Shown here piece by piece: positions 8,301 to 14,484 of a stretch of DNA of 30,043 nucleotides. The stretch spans positions 1-30,043 of the forward strand of contig JAAYFA010000315.1 in the NCBI GenBank assembly GCA_012728445.1. Direction: 5' to 3'. The DNA comes from Clostridiales bacterium. Its GTDB lineage: Bacteria > Bacillota > Clostridia > Oscillospirales > Acutalibacteraceae. The stretch's first letter is position 1. Each line of letters opens with the position of its first letter. The translations under genes were made by a program, and so were the position numbers. The notes beneath the pieces are model-generated. The model was not told the DNA's origin and did no database searches. It worked only from the letters and a program-made list of their open reading frames with translations.

Positions 8301-9083
8301 ATGCAAGAAGATAAAAAAGATATGAAACTCGCTGTTCTGATTGACTCGGACAATGTTTCGTACAAATATGTCAAGGCAATGATGGACGAAATCGCCCTTT
8401 ACGGCTTGCCGACCATAAAAAGGATATACGGTGACTGGACAACATCGACGGGGGCGGGCTGGAAGACGGTTTTGCTCGATAACGCCATTACACCCATTCA
8501 GCAGTACAGTTACACCACGGGCAAAAACTCAACCGATTCCGCCATGATTATTGACGCAATGGACCTGTTGTACAGCGAGCGGGTTGATGGGTTCTGTATT
8601 GTGTCAAGCGACAGTGACTTTACGCGCTTGGCAATCCGCCTGAGAGAAGCGGGGCTCAAAGTTTATGGGATAGGCGAGAAGAAAACACCCGAACCCTTCA
8701 TCGCGGCGTGCGACAAGTTTATTTATTTGGAAATATTGACCAATAAAGACGGGAAAAAGGATGTCGAAACAAAATCGGCTACCGGAACACGCCCGGCAAT
8801 CCAAAAAGCGCATGTAAATAAGATCTCCGAAGAGGTTGCCAGTCTTATTATCAATTCGGTCAATGATGTTGCCGATGAGGAAGGATGGGCGTTCCTGGGT
8901 GATGTGGGCAACCTGTTGCTTAAAAAGCAGCCCGCATTTGATAGCAGGAACTACGGCTATACAAAACTGACTCCTCTGATTCAGTCAACCGGTCTTTTCG
9001 ACATTGACCAAAGAGACACCTCTAACAGAGGCATAAAGCACATTTTTATAAGAGATAAAGCATTTGTTCAAAACGGCAAGTAG
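8301..9083 (+). CDS. NYN-domain protein with C-terminal OST-HTH/LOTUS domain (LabA/DUF88-like putative RNase)
   Basis: The protein has 260 residues from ATG 8301, chosen because GGAGG at 8288-8292 is 8 nt upstream; ATG 8295 is too close. Residues about 8-145 are a NYN (PIN-like) nuclease domain. Its acidic residues lie in AVLIDSDNVS (Asp15, Asp17), NSTDSAMIIDAMD (Asp79, Asp85) and CIVSSDSDFTRLA (Asp104, Asp106), then GLKVYGIGEKKTPEPF and CDKFIYLE. After a linker, residues about 175-240 (ASLIINSVNDV, WAFLGDVGNLLLKKQP, GYTKLTPLIQSTGLFDI) match an OST-HTH/LOTUS RNA-binding fold. Proteins of this design are thought to cut or bind structured RNA. It follows the capsule genes but may be separately controlled. 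Substrate unknown. Confidence 0.85.
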   Translation: MQEDKKDMKLAVLIDSDNVSYKYVKAMMDEIALYGLPTIKRIYGDWTTSTGAGWKTVLLDNAITPIQQYSYTTGKNSTDSAMIIDAMDLLYSERVDGFCIVSSDSDFTRLAIRLREAGLKVYGIGEKKTPEPFIAACDKFIYLEILTNKDGKKDVETKSATGTRPAIQKAHVNKISEEVASLIINSVNDVADEEGWAFLGDVGNLLLKKQPAFDSRNYGYTKLTPLIQSTGLFDIDQRDTSNRGIKHIFIRDKAFVQNGK

Positions 9084-9142
9084 GATGATGCGTTATTGTT
9101 TATAAAAAAGGCGAACGGGTGCAGATAAAGATAATTTCTTAT

Positions 9143-9171
9143 TCGAAACCAAAAAAGCTTATAGGTATGAT
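9143..9171 (+). promoter_or_regulatory. Candidate promoter for small peptide gene 1
   Basis: TCGAAA (9143-9148, four of six matches to TTGACA) and TATGAT (9166-9171, five of six) are 17 bp apart. They lie about 80 bp upstream of the 46-codon gene in a 167-bp A/T-rich gap after the NYN gene. The -35 is weak, so this is a candidate only. Confidence 0.4.
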
Positions 9172-9250
9172 AAAATGTAACCGGCAATAGTAATAGTATG
9201 ATGATTTTACTTTCTTTAATACGATATGTCTTTATTGTGAGGTGAAAGAA

Positions 9251-9391
9251 ATGAATATCGATCCTGAAATGCTTCTCAAGATCCTTGAAGATGCAACAGT
9301 ATTTTTGATGAAATTCTTTGGCATCAGTTTGCCCGACATTATCGCCCAATTGCAGCCTTTGATTCAGGCTATCATCGCTTTGTTCGCATAG
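9251..9391 (+). CDS. Small hydrophobic peptide 1 (46 aa), unrecognised
   Basis: ATG 9251 is preceded by GAGGTG (9239-9244) at 6-nt spacing; the frame runs 46 codons to TAG. The peptide starts MNIDPEMLLKILEDATVFLM and ends QLQPLIQAIIALFA. It is rich in Leu, Ile, Phe and Ala, has five acidic and two basic residues, no Cys and no cleavable signal. It can be drawn as two short amphipathic or membrane-seeking helices around GISLPD. Its last 15 residues match those of the second small gene at 10 positions (Q-L-x-P-x-I-x-x-I-I-x-L-F-A). A ribosome binding site, terminator and homologous neighbour together argue it is translated. I do not recognise the family; no function is claimed. Confidence 0.7.
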   Translation: MNIDPEMLLKILEDATVFLMKFFGISLPDIIAQLQPLIQAIIALFA

Positions 9392-9410
9392 TAAAAACTT
9401 TGTTTAGAGC

Positions 9411-9449
9411 GGCCGGCATACAATCATTTAATGTATGCCGGCCTATCCT
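9411..9449 (+). terminator. Rho-independent terminator after small peptide gene 1
   Basis: GGCCGGCATACA (9411-9422) and TGTATGCCGGCC (9432-9443) form a perfect 12-bp stem with a 9-nt loop, followed by TATCCTTT. It begins 19 bp after the stop of the 46-codon gene and separates it from the second small gene. The T tract is interrupted by CC, so efficiency is uncertain. Confidence 0.75.
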
Positions 9450-9465
9450 TTCGTGACATTTTCGA

Positions 9466-9495
9466 TTGACAGTAAAGCTGAGCGAAAACTGCAAT
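9466..9495 (+). promoter_or_regulatory. Candidate promoter for small peptide gene 2
   Basis: A perfect -35 TTGACA (9466-9471) is followed after 18 bp by TGCAAT (9490-9495, four of six matches). This lies directly behind the terminator of gene 1 and about 113 bp before gene 2, so gene 2 appears to have its own transcription start and a leader of roughly 100 nt. A TAAAAT at 9565-9570 is a second -10-like site without a matching -35. Confidence 0.45.
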
Positions 9496-9547
9496 GGAGA
9501 AAACATGCGATTGTGCCAAAAAGACAATAAAAATCATCGGACATGTG

Positions 9548-9563
9548 CTAACATATGTGTTAG
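9548..9563. repeat. Short inverted repeat in the leader of small peptide gene 2
   Basis: CTAACA (9548-9553) and TGTTAG (9558-9563) flank TATG as perfect 6-bp arms. It could be an operator or an RNA hairpin upstream of the ribosome binding site. By length alone it could also be chance. Confidence 0.3.
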
Positions 9564-9608
9564 ATAAAATGATATCCTGGAAATTAAGCTGAAAGAGAGG
9601 TGAATGTA

Positions 9609-9746
9609 ATGGAATTAAAAGAGATTCTCGACATTATTGCTCTTATTGTTAAAAACGCTGATTTTACGGTAGTTCTGGACGCTTTTAAGCAGCTTTTGCC
9701 GGTAATAGAAAGAATTATTTCTCTCTTTGCCATGATCTTCGCATAA
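9609..9746 (+). CDS. Small hydrophobic peptide 2 (45 aa), paralogue of peptide 1, unrecognised
   Basis: ATG 9609 follows GAGAGG (9595-9600) at 8-nt spacing; 45 codons run to TAA. The sequence opens MELKEILDIIALIVKNADFT and ends QLLPVIERIISLFAMIFA. Like its neighbour it is mostly Leu/Ile/Val/Phe/Ala with regularly spaced charges, has no Cys and no signal cleavage site, and carries the shared QLxPxIxxIIxLFA block. Here that block is extended by MIFA. The pattern suits an amphipathic helix lying on or crossing a membrane. It has its own promoter candidate and a terminator directly after it. Family and role unknown; possibilities include a small membrane-protein regulator, a secreted surfactant-like peptide or a bacteriocin-like peptide, none shown. 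Confidence 0.7.
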   Translation: MELKEILDIIALIVKNADFTVVLDAFKQLLPVIERIISLFAMIFA

Positions 9747-9775
9747 CGACAATCAAAAAAATCTTGATAAAAGAT

Positions 9776-9808
9776 GAAAGGTGCAGCGTGAGTTGCGCCT
9801 TTCATTAT
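9776..9808 (+). terminator. Rho-independent terminator after small peptide gene 2
   Basis: GAAAGGTGCAGC (9776-9787) pairs with GTTGCGCCTTTC (9792-9803) over a GTGA tetraloop, 12 pairs including two G-T wobbles, followed by ATTATT. An A-rich run lies upstream (AATCAAAAAA, 9751-9760), so it could also work weakly on the opposite strand. It insulates the ribosomal operon from the small-peptide genes. Confidence 0.65.
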
Positions 9809-9890
9809 TGATAGACAAGTGTTTTTTGATGCTTTAGGAGAGGTTTTTCAAAAATAAACGGAAATATTTGAAAAAATAAAAAAATAAGTG

Positions 9891-9919
9891 TTGCATTCTA
9901 TAAAGCATTGTGATAATAT
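9891..9919 (+). promoter_or_regulatory. Promoter of the S10 ribosomal operon, with UP-element-like tract
   Basis: TTGCAT (9891-9896) and TAATAT (9914-9919) are 17 bp apart. The -10 is preceded by TGA, making an extended -10 (TGnTAATAT). Immediately upstream, 9850-9889 is almost pure A/T with long A runs, like an UP element of a strong stable-RNA or ribosomal promoter. It is the last promoter-like site before rpsJ, giving a leader of about 300 nt. Confidence 0.65.
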
Positions 9920-9925
9920 TTGTAG

Positions 9926-10228
9926 GCTGTCCTAATGGCAAAGGGCATAACTATGCTCAAAAGCCTGCATTTCAGCAGATATGCGTTGATTCGAAAGGTG
10001 GCCACCCTAGAGGTGGGGAATTTTCGAGGAGTATGTCCGATTTTAAACCGGGCGAAAAAATAGCCTGCATGCTGTCAACCGCTTTCCCTGCGGTTTTGCA
10101 GTTGCAGGAATGTGCGTTTTTTGCTACGCTGCCCCGGAAAGTTTTCCGGTTTTTTAAACGGGTAGATTGAAACACCCGGCTGCGTTTAGCAAATTTTGCA
10201 TAGCCCGCCAAATGAAGGAGGCGTTCAC
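9926..10228 (+). promoter_or_regulatory. Structured 5' leader of the S10 operon (no gene)
   Basis: Within the 482-bp gene-free stretch 9747-10228, the part after the promoter is rich in pairing. CGAAA/TTTCG (9992-9996/10022-10026) encloses CCACC/GGTGG (10002-10006/10012-10016), with a second GGTGG at 9997-10001 as competitor. AACCGC/GCGGTT pair at 10077-10095, a terminator-like hairpin lies at 10134-10155, and CGGGT/ACCCG pair at 10159-10178. This layout suits transcription attenuation of the operon, by a ribosomal protein or another signal. It matches no leader family I can name. An open frame at 9910-10170 lacks a ribosome binding site and overlaps the promoter, so it is not called. Confidence 0.45.
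10134..10155 (+). terminator. Intrinsic-terminator-like hairpin (attenuator) inside the rpsJ leader
   Basis: CCGGAA (10134-10139) and TTCCGG (10144-10149) form a GC-rich 6-bp stem with AGTT loop, followed directly by six T (10150-10155). It stands 73 bp upstream of the rpsJ start and downstream of the operon promoter, so it would end transcription before the first gene unless prevented. That is the layout of an attenuator. Confidence 0.5.
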
Positions 10229-10540
10229 ATGGCAGTTAAGGGGAAAATCAGAATCAGACTCAAAGGGTATGATCACAACCTAGTCGACAAGTCAGCGGAA
10301 AAAATAGTTGAAACAGCAAAACGTACCGGCGCACAGGTTTCAGGTCCCGTTCCGCTCCCGACCGAAAAAGAGATCATCACGGTTCTTCGTGCGGTGCACA
10401 AGTAGAAGGATGCACGCGAGCAGTTTGAGCAACGCACACACAAAAGGCTTATCGACATCATCGGGCCTTCCGCCAAAACGGTAGAAGCACTAACCGGTCT
10501 TGAGCTACCGGCCGGCGTAGAAATTGAGATCAAGCTCTAA
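10229..10540 (+). pseudogene. rpsJ: 30S ribosomal protein S10, interrupted by an in-frame amber codon
   Basis: ATG 10229 has AAGGAGG (10215-10221) at 7-nt spacing. Codons 1-58 read as ordinary S10 (AVKGKIRIRLKGYDHNLVDK ... PLPTEKEIITVLRAVHK). Codon 59 (10403-10405) is TAG, then the same frame continues KDAREQFEQRTHKRLIDI to IEIKL and TAA at 10538-10540. Full length would be 103 codons, the normal S10 size. B. subtilis S10 reads AVHKYKD here, so the amber replaces a conserved Tyr by one base change (TAT/TAC to TAG). S10 is essential for the 30S subunit and, as NusE, for antitermination. A sequencing error, suppression, or a second rpsJ elsewhere are the options. No in-frame restart codon is seen just after the TAG. 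Confidence 0.85.
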
Positions 10541-10554
10541 CTCTTATACATTAT

Positions 10555-10626
10555 TATAATAACGCGGCATCAAACCCGCCGGAGTATAATAACGAAACAC
10601 CGCAGGTCATGTTGACAAAGGTCAAC
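10555..10626 (+). promoter_or_regulatory. rpsJ-rplC intergenic region with direct repeats and a hairpin
   Basis: The 110-bp gap is large for this operon. It holds TATAATAACG twice (10555-10564 and 10585-10594), both -10-like but without a good -35. It also holds GTTGAC/GTCAAC (10611-10616/10621-10626), a perfect 6-bp hairpin with AAAG loop 10 nt before the rplC ribosome binding site. A secondary promoter or translational control of rplC is possible. Confidence 0.3.
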
Positions 10627-10650
10627 CAATAACCTTAAGGAGGAAATTTG

Positions 10651-11283
10651 ATGCAAAAAGCAATTATCGGCAAAAAAATAGGCATGACTCAGCTTTTTGA
10701 CGAGAAGGGTAATGTAATTCCCGTCACGGTTGTCGAAGCAGGTCCGTGCCCGGTAGTTTTCAAGAAGACCATAGACAACGATGGTTACGAAGCAGTACAA
10801 CTTGGCTTCGGCGACATCAAGGTTCAACGGTTGAGCAAACCCCTGCAAGGGCACTATAAGAAAGCCGAAGTAGGCGTCAAAAAAACGCTCAGAGAATTAA
10901 AGTTTTCTAATTTCGACAGTCTTAATGTAGGTGATATCCTCAAAGCGGATATCTTCGCCGTGGGCGACCGTGTCGATGTTGTCGGCACAAGCAAAGGTAA
11001 AGGTTGGGCAGGCGTCATTAAAAGATGGCATTTTTCCAGGCTTAAAGAATCGCACGGCAGCGGTCCTGTCGCAAGACATGCCGGCTCTATCGGTGCGTGC
11101 AGCGACCCCGGCAAAGTAGTCAAAGGCAAAAAAATGTCGGGTCATATGGGGCATGAACGTGTCACAATCAAAAATTTAAACATTATCAAGGTTGACGCTG
11201 AAAACAATCTTATTGCCATTAAAGGTGCCATTCCGGGACCCAAGGGCGGCATAGTGATGATCAGCAGCAGCTTTAAAGCGTAG
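10651..11283 (+). CDS. rplC: 50S ribosomal protein L3
   Basis: The protein has 210 residues from ATG 10651, 7 nt after AAGGAGG; a TTG at 10648 is in frame but too close. QKAIIGKKIGMTQLFDEKGN is the L3 N-terminus, and VDVVGTSKGKGWAGVIKRW and GSGPVARHAGSIGA match the extended loop that reaches towards the peptidyl-transferase centre. MSGHMGHERVTIKNL and AIPGPKGGIVMI close the protein. L3 binds 23S rRNA early in 50S assembly. Length is normal. The gene ends with TAG, showing that TAG is read as stop in this genome, which matters for interpreting rpsJ. Confidence 0.97.
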   Translation: MQKAIIGKKIGMTQLFDEKGNVIPVTVVEAGPCPVVFKKTIDNDGYEAVQLGFGDIKVQRLSKPLQGHYKKAEVGVKKTLRELKFSNFDSLNVGDILKADIFAVGDRVDVVGTSKGKGWAGVIKRWHFSRLKESHGSGPVARHAGSIGACSDPGKVVKGKKMSGHMGHERVTIKNLNIIKVDAENNLIAIKGAIPGPKGGIVMISSSFKA

Positions 11284-11300
11284 GGAAGGAGAGAATTATA

Positions 11301-11924
11301 ATGCCAAGCGTTTCAGTATTTGACATGAACGGAAAAAAGATTTCCGACATTGAGCTTGCCGAAGGGATCTTCGACATAAAACCCAATGTTTCGGCAATGC
11401 ACCTTTGCGTTCTCAGCTATTTGGCGAACCAGCGCCAGGGCACTCAATCTACCCTTACGCGTGCCGAAGTCAGGGGCGGCGGCAGAAAGCCGTGGAAACA
11501 AAAGGGTTCGGGCCGCGCAAGGCAGGGCTCCACAAGATCGCCGCAGTGGACACACGGCGGTATTGCGCATGGTCCTAAGCCGCGCGAGTATGGTTTTGAT
11601 ATCAACAAAAAAGTGAGAAGACTTGCAATGAAGTCGGCTCTTTCCGCAAAAGCTCAGGCGGATGAACTTGTTGTGATTGACAACCTCGTGATGGACGAAA
11701 TCAAGACAAAAGAAATCGTTAAAGTACTTGCGGCACTGCAAACCGGAAAGAAAACACTTATTGTTTTACCGGAAAAGAACGATACTATCTACAGGAGCGC
11801 CCGTAACATCCCGGGCGTAAAGGCTACACTTGTTACCACACTTAATGTTTACGATATCCTGAATTGTGATACTTTGCTTGTACTTCAGGATGCGGTTACG
11901 AAGATTGAGGAGGTATATGCATGA
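11301..11924 (+). CDS. rplD: 50S ribosomal protein L4
   Basis: The 207-residue protein has AAGGAGAG (11286-11293) 7 nt before ATG. The conserved central loop that lines the nascent-peptide exit tunnel is clear: RAEVRGGGRKPWKQKGSGRA and ARQGSTRSPQWTHGGIAHGP. KSALSAKAQADELVVIDNL and KTLIVLPEKN follow. L4 binds 23S rRNA domain I. In E. coli it also represses the S10 operon by acting on the leader, so it is a natural candidate ligand for the structured leader here, though that mechanism is not known to be shared with Bacillota. Its stop overlaps rplW by 4 nt (ATGA). Confidence 0.97.
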   Translation: MPSVSVFDMNGKKISDIELAEGIFDIKPNVSAMHLCVLSYLANQRQGTQSTLTRAEVRGGGRKPWKQKGSGRARQGSTRSPQWTHGGIAHGPKPREYGFDINKKVRRLAMKSALSAKAQADELVVIDNLVMDEIKTKEIVKVLAALQTGKKTLIVLPEKNDTIYRSARNIPGVKATLVTTLNVYDILNCDTLLVLQDAVTKIEEVYA

Positions 11925-12217
11925 ATAGACTTGCACAAGATATCGTCATCCGTCCGATCATTACAGAAGCAAGCATGGACGGCACCACAATAAGAAAATA
12001 CACCTTCGAAGTTGACAAAAGCGCGAACAAAATTGAAATCGCCAAAGCGATTGAGACACTGTTCAAGGTTGAAGTTCAAAAAGTCAACACGAGTCATGTT
12101 CACGGCAAACTACGCAGGCAAGGCAAGTTTGAAGGCTATACGCCATCGTGGAAAAAGGCCGTTGTTACCCTGACAAAAGAGTCAAAGACAATCGAGTTCT
12201 TTGACGGCATGGTCTAA
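11921..12217 (+). CDS. rplW: 50S ribosomal protein L23
   Basis: The 98-residue protein starts at ATG 11921 inside the rplD stop; GAGGAGG (from 11907) serves as ribosome binding site. DIVIRPIITEASM, YTFEVDKSANKIEIAKAIE, VQKVNTSHVHGKLRRQGKFE and WKKAVVTLTKESKTIEFF are L23 features. L23 sits at the tunnel exit and docks trigger factor and SRP. Length is typical. It is translationally coupled to rplD. Confidence 0.96.
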   Translation: MNRLAQDIVIRPIITEASMDGTTIRKYTFEVDKSANKIEIAKAIETLFKVEVQKVNTSHVHGKLRRQGKFEGYTPSWKKAVVTLTKESKTIEFFDGMV

Positions 12218-12297
12218 TCTTTAAAAGATAATAATTCCGGCGGTGAGGTATGGAGAGTGACATACTCCGCAAAGCCGCTAGTGGGAGAGTGAGAAGA

Positions 12298-13131
12298 ATG
12301 TCGATAAAAACCTATAAGCCAACGACGAACGCCAGGCGCGACATGTCGGTAACGGATTACTCCGGGCTTTCAAAGGTCGCACCCGAGAGAAGTCTTCTTG
12401 AATCCAAGAAGAAAAATTCCGGCAGAAACAACTACGGCAGAATTACCGTTCGCCATCGCGGCGGCGGCAACCGTAAAAAGTACAGGATCATCGATTTTAA
12501 GCGCAACAAGTTTGATGTTTATGCAGAGGTGTTGACGCTTGAGTATGATCCGAACCGTTCCGCTCATATTAGTCTGATTCAATATGAAGACGGCGTAAAG
12601 AGCTACATCCTTGCCCCGGCCGGACTAAAAGTAGGGGACAAAGTTGTTTCCGGTGCCACAGCGGATATTAAACCGGGCAATGCACTGCCACTTGGGAAAA
12701 TTCCGACAGGTACTGTTGTACACAACGTCGAAATGTACCCCGGCAGAGGAGGCCAGCTTGCAAGGTCAGCCGGCAACTCAGCACAGCTCATGGCAAAAGA
12801 AGGCATTCATGCACTTCTGCGCTTACCCTCCGGCGAACTTCGCAAAGTACCGCTGGGCTGCATGGCCACTATCGGTCATGTGGGTAACGAAGAACATGAA
12901 AACGTTAAAATCGGTAAAGCCGGGCGTAAACGCCACATGGGTTGGCGTCCGACAGTCCGCGGCTCAGCGATGAACCCCAACGATCACCCCCATGGCGGCG
13001 GTGAAGGTAAAGCACCTATCGGTAGGCCAAGTCCGGTGACACCATGGGGCAAACCGACACTGGGTTACAAAACAAGAAGCAAGAAAAAGAAATCAGACAG
13101 TCTTATCGTAAAGCGTCGTAACGGCAAATAG
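12298..13131 (+). CDS. rplB: 50S ribosomal protein L2
   Basis: The protein has 277 residues, the usual L2 length, from ATG 12298 (MSIKTYKPTTNARRDMSV). A frame extending to ATG 12250 would add 16 residues that L2 lacks, and GGGAGAG before 12298 supports the shorter form. ITVRHRGGGNRKKYRIIDFK and the C-terminal GSAMNPNDHPHGGGEGKAP are hallmarks. The latter carries the histidine near the peptidyl-transferase centre. L2 is needed for subunit association and peptide-bond formation. The gene ends in TAG. An 80-bp gap separates it from rplW. Confidence 0.97.
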   Translation: MSIKTYKPTTNARRDMSVTDYSGLSKVAPERSLLESKKKNSGRNNYGRITVRHRGGGNRKKYRIIDFKRNKFDVYAEVLTLEYDPNRSAHISLIQYEDGVKSYILAPAGLKVGDKVVSGATADIKPGNALPLGKIPTGTVVHNVEMYPGRGGQLARSAGNSAQLMAKEGIHALLRLPSGELRKVPLGCMATIGHVGNEEHENVKIGKAGRKRHMGWRPTVRGSAMNPNDHPHGGGEGKAPIGRPSPVTPWGKPTLGYKTRSKKKKSDSLIVKRRNGK

Positions 13132-13153
13132 TCGGTGAAAGGAGCTAAAGATT

Positions 13154-13435
13154 ATGGGCAGAAGCACAAAAAAAGGACCTTTCGTTCAACCTAAGCTGCT
13201 CGAAAGAGTCGAAGAAATGAATAAATCCGGTAAAAAACAGGTTCTAAAAACCTGGAGCCGCAGTTCCACAATCTTCCCGGATTTCGTCGGACATACCTTT
13301 GCTGTTCACGACGGTCGTAAGCACGTTCCGGTATATGTTACAGAGGATATGGTCGGCCATAAGCTCGGAGAGTTTGTGAGCACAAGGACCTTCAGAGGTC
13401 ACGCGGGCTCAAAAACATCATACGCAGGCAAATAA
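13154..13435 (+). CDS. rpsS: 30S ribosomal protein S19
   Basis: The 93-residue protein is preceded by AAAGGAG. GRSTKKGPFVQPKLLERV, LKTWSRSSTIFPDFVGHTF, VHDGRKHVPVYVTEDMVGHK and FVSTRTFRGHAG are canonical S19 segments. S19 sits in the 30S head with S13 and contacts tRNA and 16S rRNA. Length normal; 22 bp after rplB in the S10 operon order. Confidence 0.97.
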   Translation: MGRSTKKGPFVQPKLLERVEEMNKSGKKQVLKTWSRSSTIFPDFVGHTFAVHDGRKHVPVYVTEDMVGHKLGEFVSTRTFRGHAGSKTSYAGK

Positions 13436-13460
13436 TCGGTCTAAGAGGAGTGTGAAAACA

Positions 13461-13796
13461 ATGCAGGCAACAGCAAAGGTAACTTATGTGCGCATAGCGC
13501 CGCGCAAAGTACAAATAGTTCTCGATCTAATTCGCAACCAGCCTACTGAGAAGGCAATGGCAATTTTAAAACACACGCCCAAGGCCGCGTGTGAACCACT
13601 CATTAAACTATTGAAATCCGCGTTGGCTAATGCGGAAAACAATAACAACATGGATGTTTCAAGGCTTTATGTCGCCGAGTGCAGCGCCAGTCAGGGTCCC
13701 ACCCTCAAGCGAATGAGACCGAGAGCACAGGGCAGATCATTCAGAATCAACAAGAAGACTTCACATATAATCCTTGTACTCAAGGAAGTTGAATAA
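13461..13796 (+). CDS. rplV: 50S ribosomal protein L22
   Basis: The protein has 111 residues from ATG 13461, 10 nt after GAGGAG (13445-13450); an in-frame GTG at 13452 is too near that site. QATAKVTYVRIAPRKVQIVL opens it, NAENNNNMDVSRLYVAECSA follows, and the tunnel-lining beta-hairpin GPTLKRMRPRAQGRSFRI is complete. Macrolide-resistance deletions occur in this hairpin in other bacteria; none is seen here. Normal length. Confidence 0.96.
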   Translation: MQATAKVTYVRIAPRKVQIVLDLIRNQPTEKAMAILKHTPKAACEPLIKLLKSALANAENNNNMDVSRLYVAECSASQGPTLKRMRPRAQGRSFRINKKTSHIILVLKEVE

Positions 13797-13815
13797 GCGA
13801 GGAGGAGGTTGAACA

Positions 13816-14484
13816 ATGGGACAAAAAATTAATCCAATCGGTTTTAGAGTAGGAATAATCAAGGACTGGGAATCACGCTGGTATGCGAAGCCCAAAGACT
13901 TCGGAGATACGCTTGTCGAAGATTACGAACTGCGTAAATATTTGTTAAAAATATTAGCTCCGGCCGGTGTTCCCAAGGTAGAAATCGAACGCGACGCAAA
14001 ACGTGTTCATATCAATATTCACTGCGCAAAACCCGGTATGGTTATCGGCAGATCCGGAGTGGAAATTGAGAAGCTCAAAGTGCTTTGCGAGAGAAAGCTT
14101 GGCGGTAAAGAAGTTTCGCTTAACATCATTGAAATTAAGCAAATCGATTTAAACGCACAGCTTGTCGCTCAAAGTATAGCCGAACAGCTTGAAAGACGTA
14201 TGTCTTTCCGCCGTGTATTAAAGCAGTCCATTGGCCGTACGATGAGAGCCAATGCAAAAGGCATTAAAACACAAGTTTCCGGTCGTCTTGGCGGTGCGGA
14301 AATCGCCAGAACAGAACATTATCATGAAGGAACCATCCCCCTGCAGACCATCAGAGCCAATATTGACTATGGCTTTGCCGAAGCAAAAACAACATACGGC
14401 AGAATCGGCGTCAAGGTTTGGATCTACACGGGCGAAATCCTTCACGCAAATCGTAGTCCACGCAAGGAAGGGGGAGCTCAATAA
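13816..14484 (+). CDS. rpsC: 30S ribosomal protein S3
   Basis: The 222-residue protein follows GAGGAGG. GQKINPIGFRVGIIKDWESR is the S3 N-terminus; the KH domain holds KPGMVIGRSGVEIEKL. The C-terminal domain has RRVLKQSIGRTMRANAKGIK and SGRLGGAEIARTEHYHEG, ending IYTGEIL. S3 lies at the mRNA entry channel and has helicase-like function with S4 and S5. Its TAA shares a base with the rplP start (TAATG), indicating coupling. Confidence 0.97.
   Translation: MGQKINPIGFRVGIIKDWESRWYAKPKDFGDTLVEDYELRKYLLKILAPAGVPKVEIERDAKRVHINIHCAKPGMVIGRSGVEIEKLKVLCERKLGGKEVSLNIIEIKQIDLNAQLVAQSIAEQLERRMSFRRVLKQSIGRTMRANAKGIKTQVSGRLGGAEIARTEHYHEGTIPLQTIRANIDYGFAEAKTTYGRIGVKVWIYTGEILHANRSPRKEGGAQ

Noticed and set aside
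9910..10170. An 86-codon open frame in the rpsJ leader
   Set aside because: It starts with GTG inside the promoter spacer and -10, has no ribosome binding site, odd composition, and runs through the leader hairpins.
9084..10228. tRNA or other classical RNA gene in the gene-poor stretch
   Set aside because: No cloverleaf, no TTCGA-type T-loop with acceptor pairing, and no CCA end could be found; only short hairpins and terminators are visible.
10229..10540. General reassignment of TAG to an amino acid to explain rpsJ
   Set aside because: rplC, rplB, infA, the NYN gene and others end at TAG at the expected protein length, so TAG acts as a normal stop in this genome.
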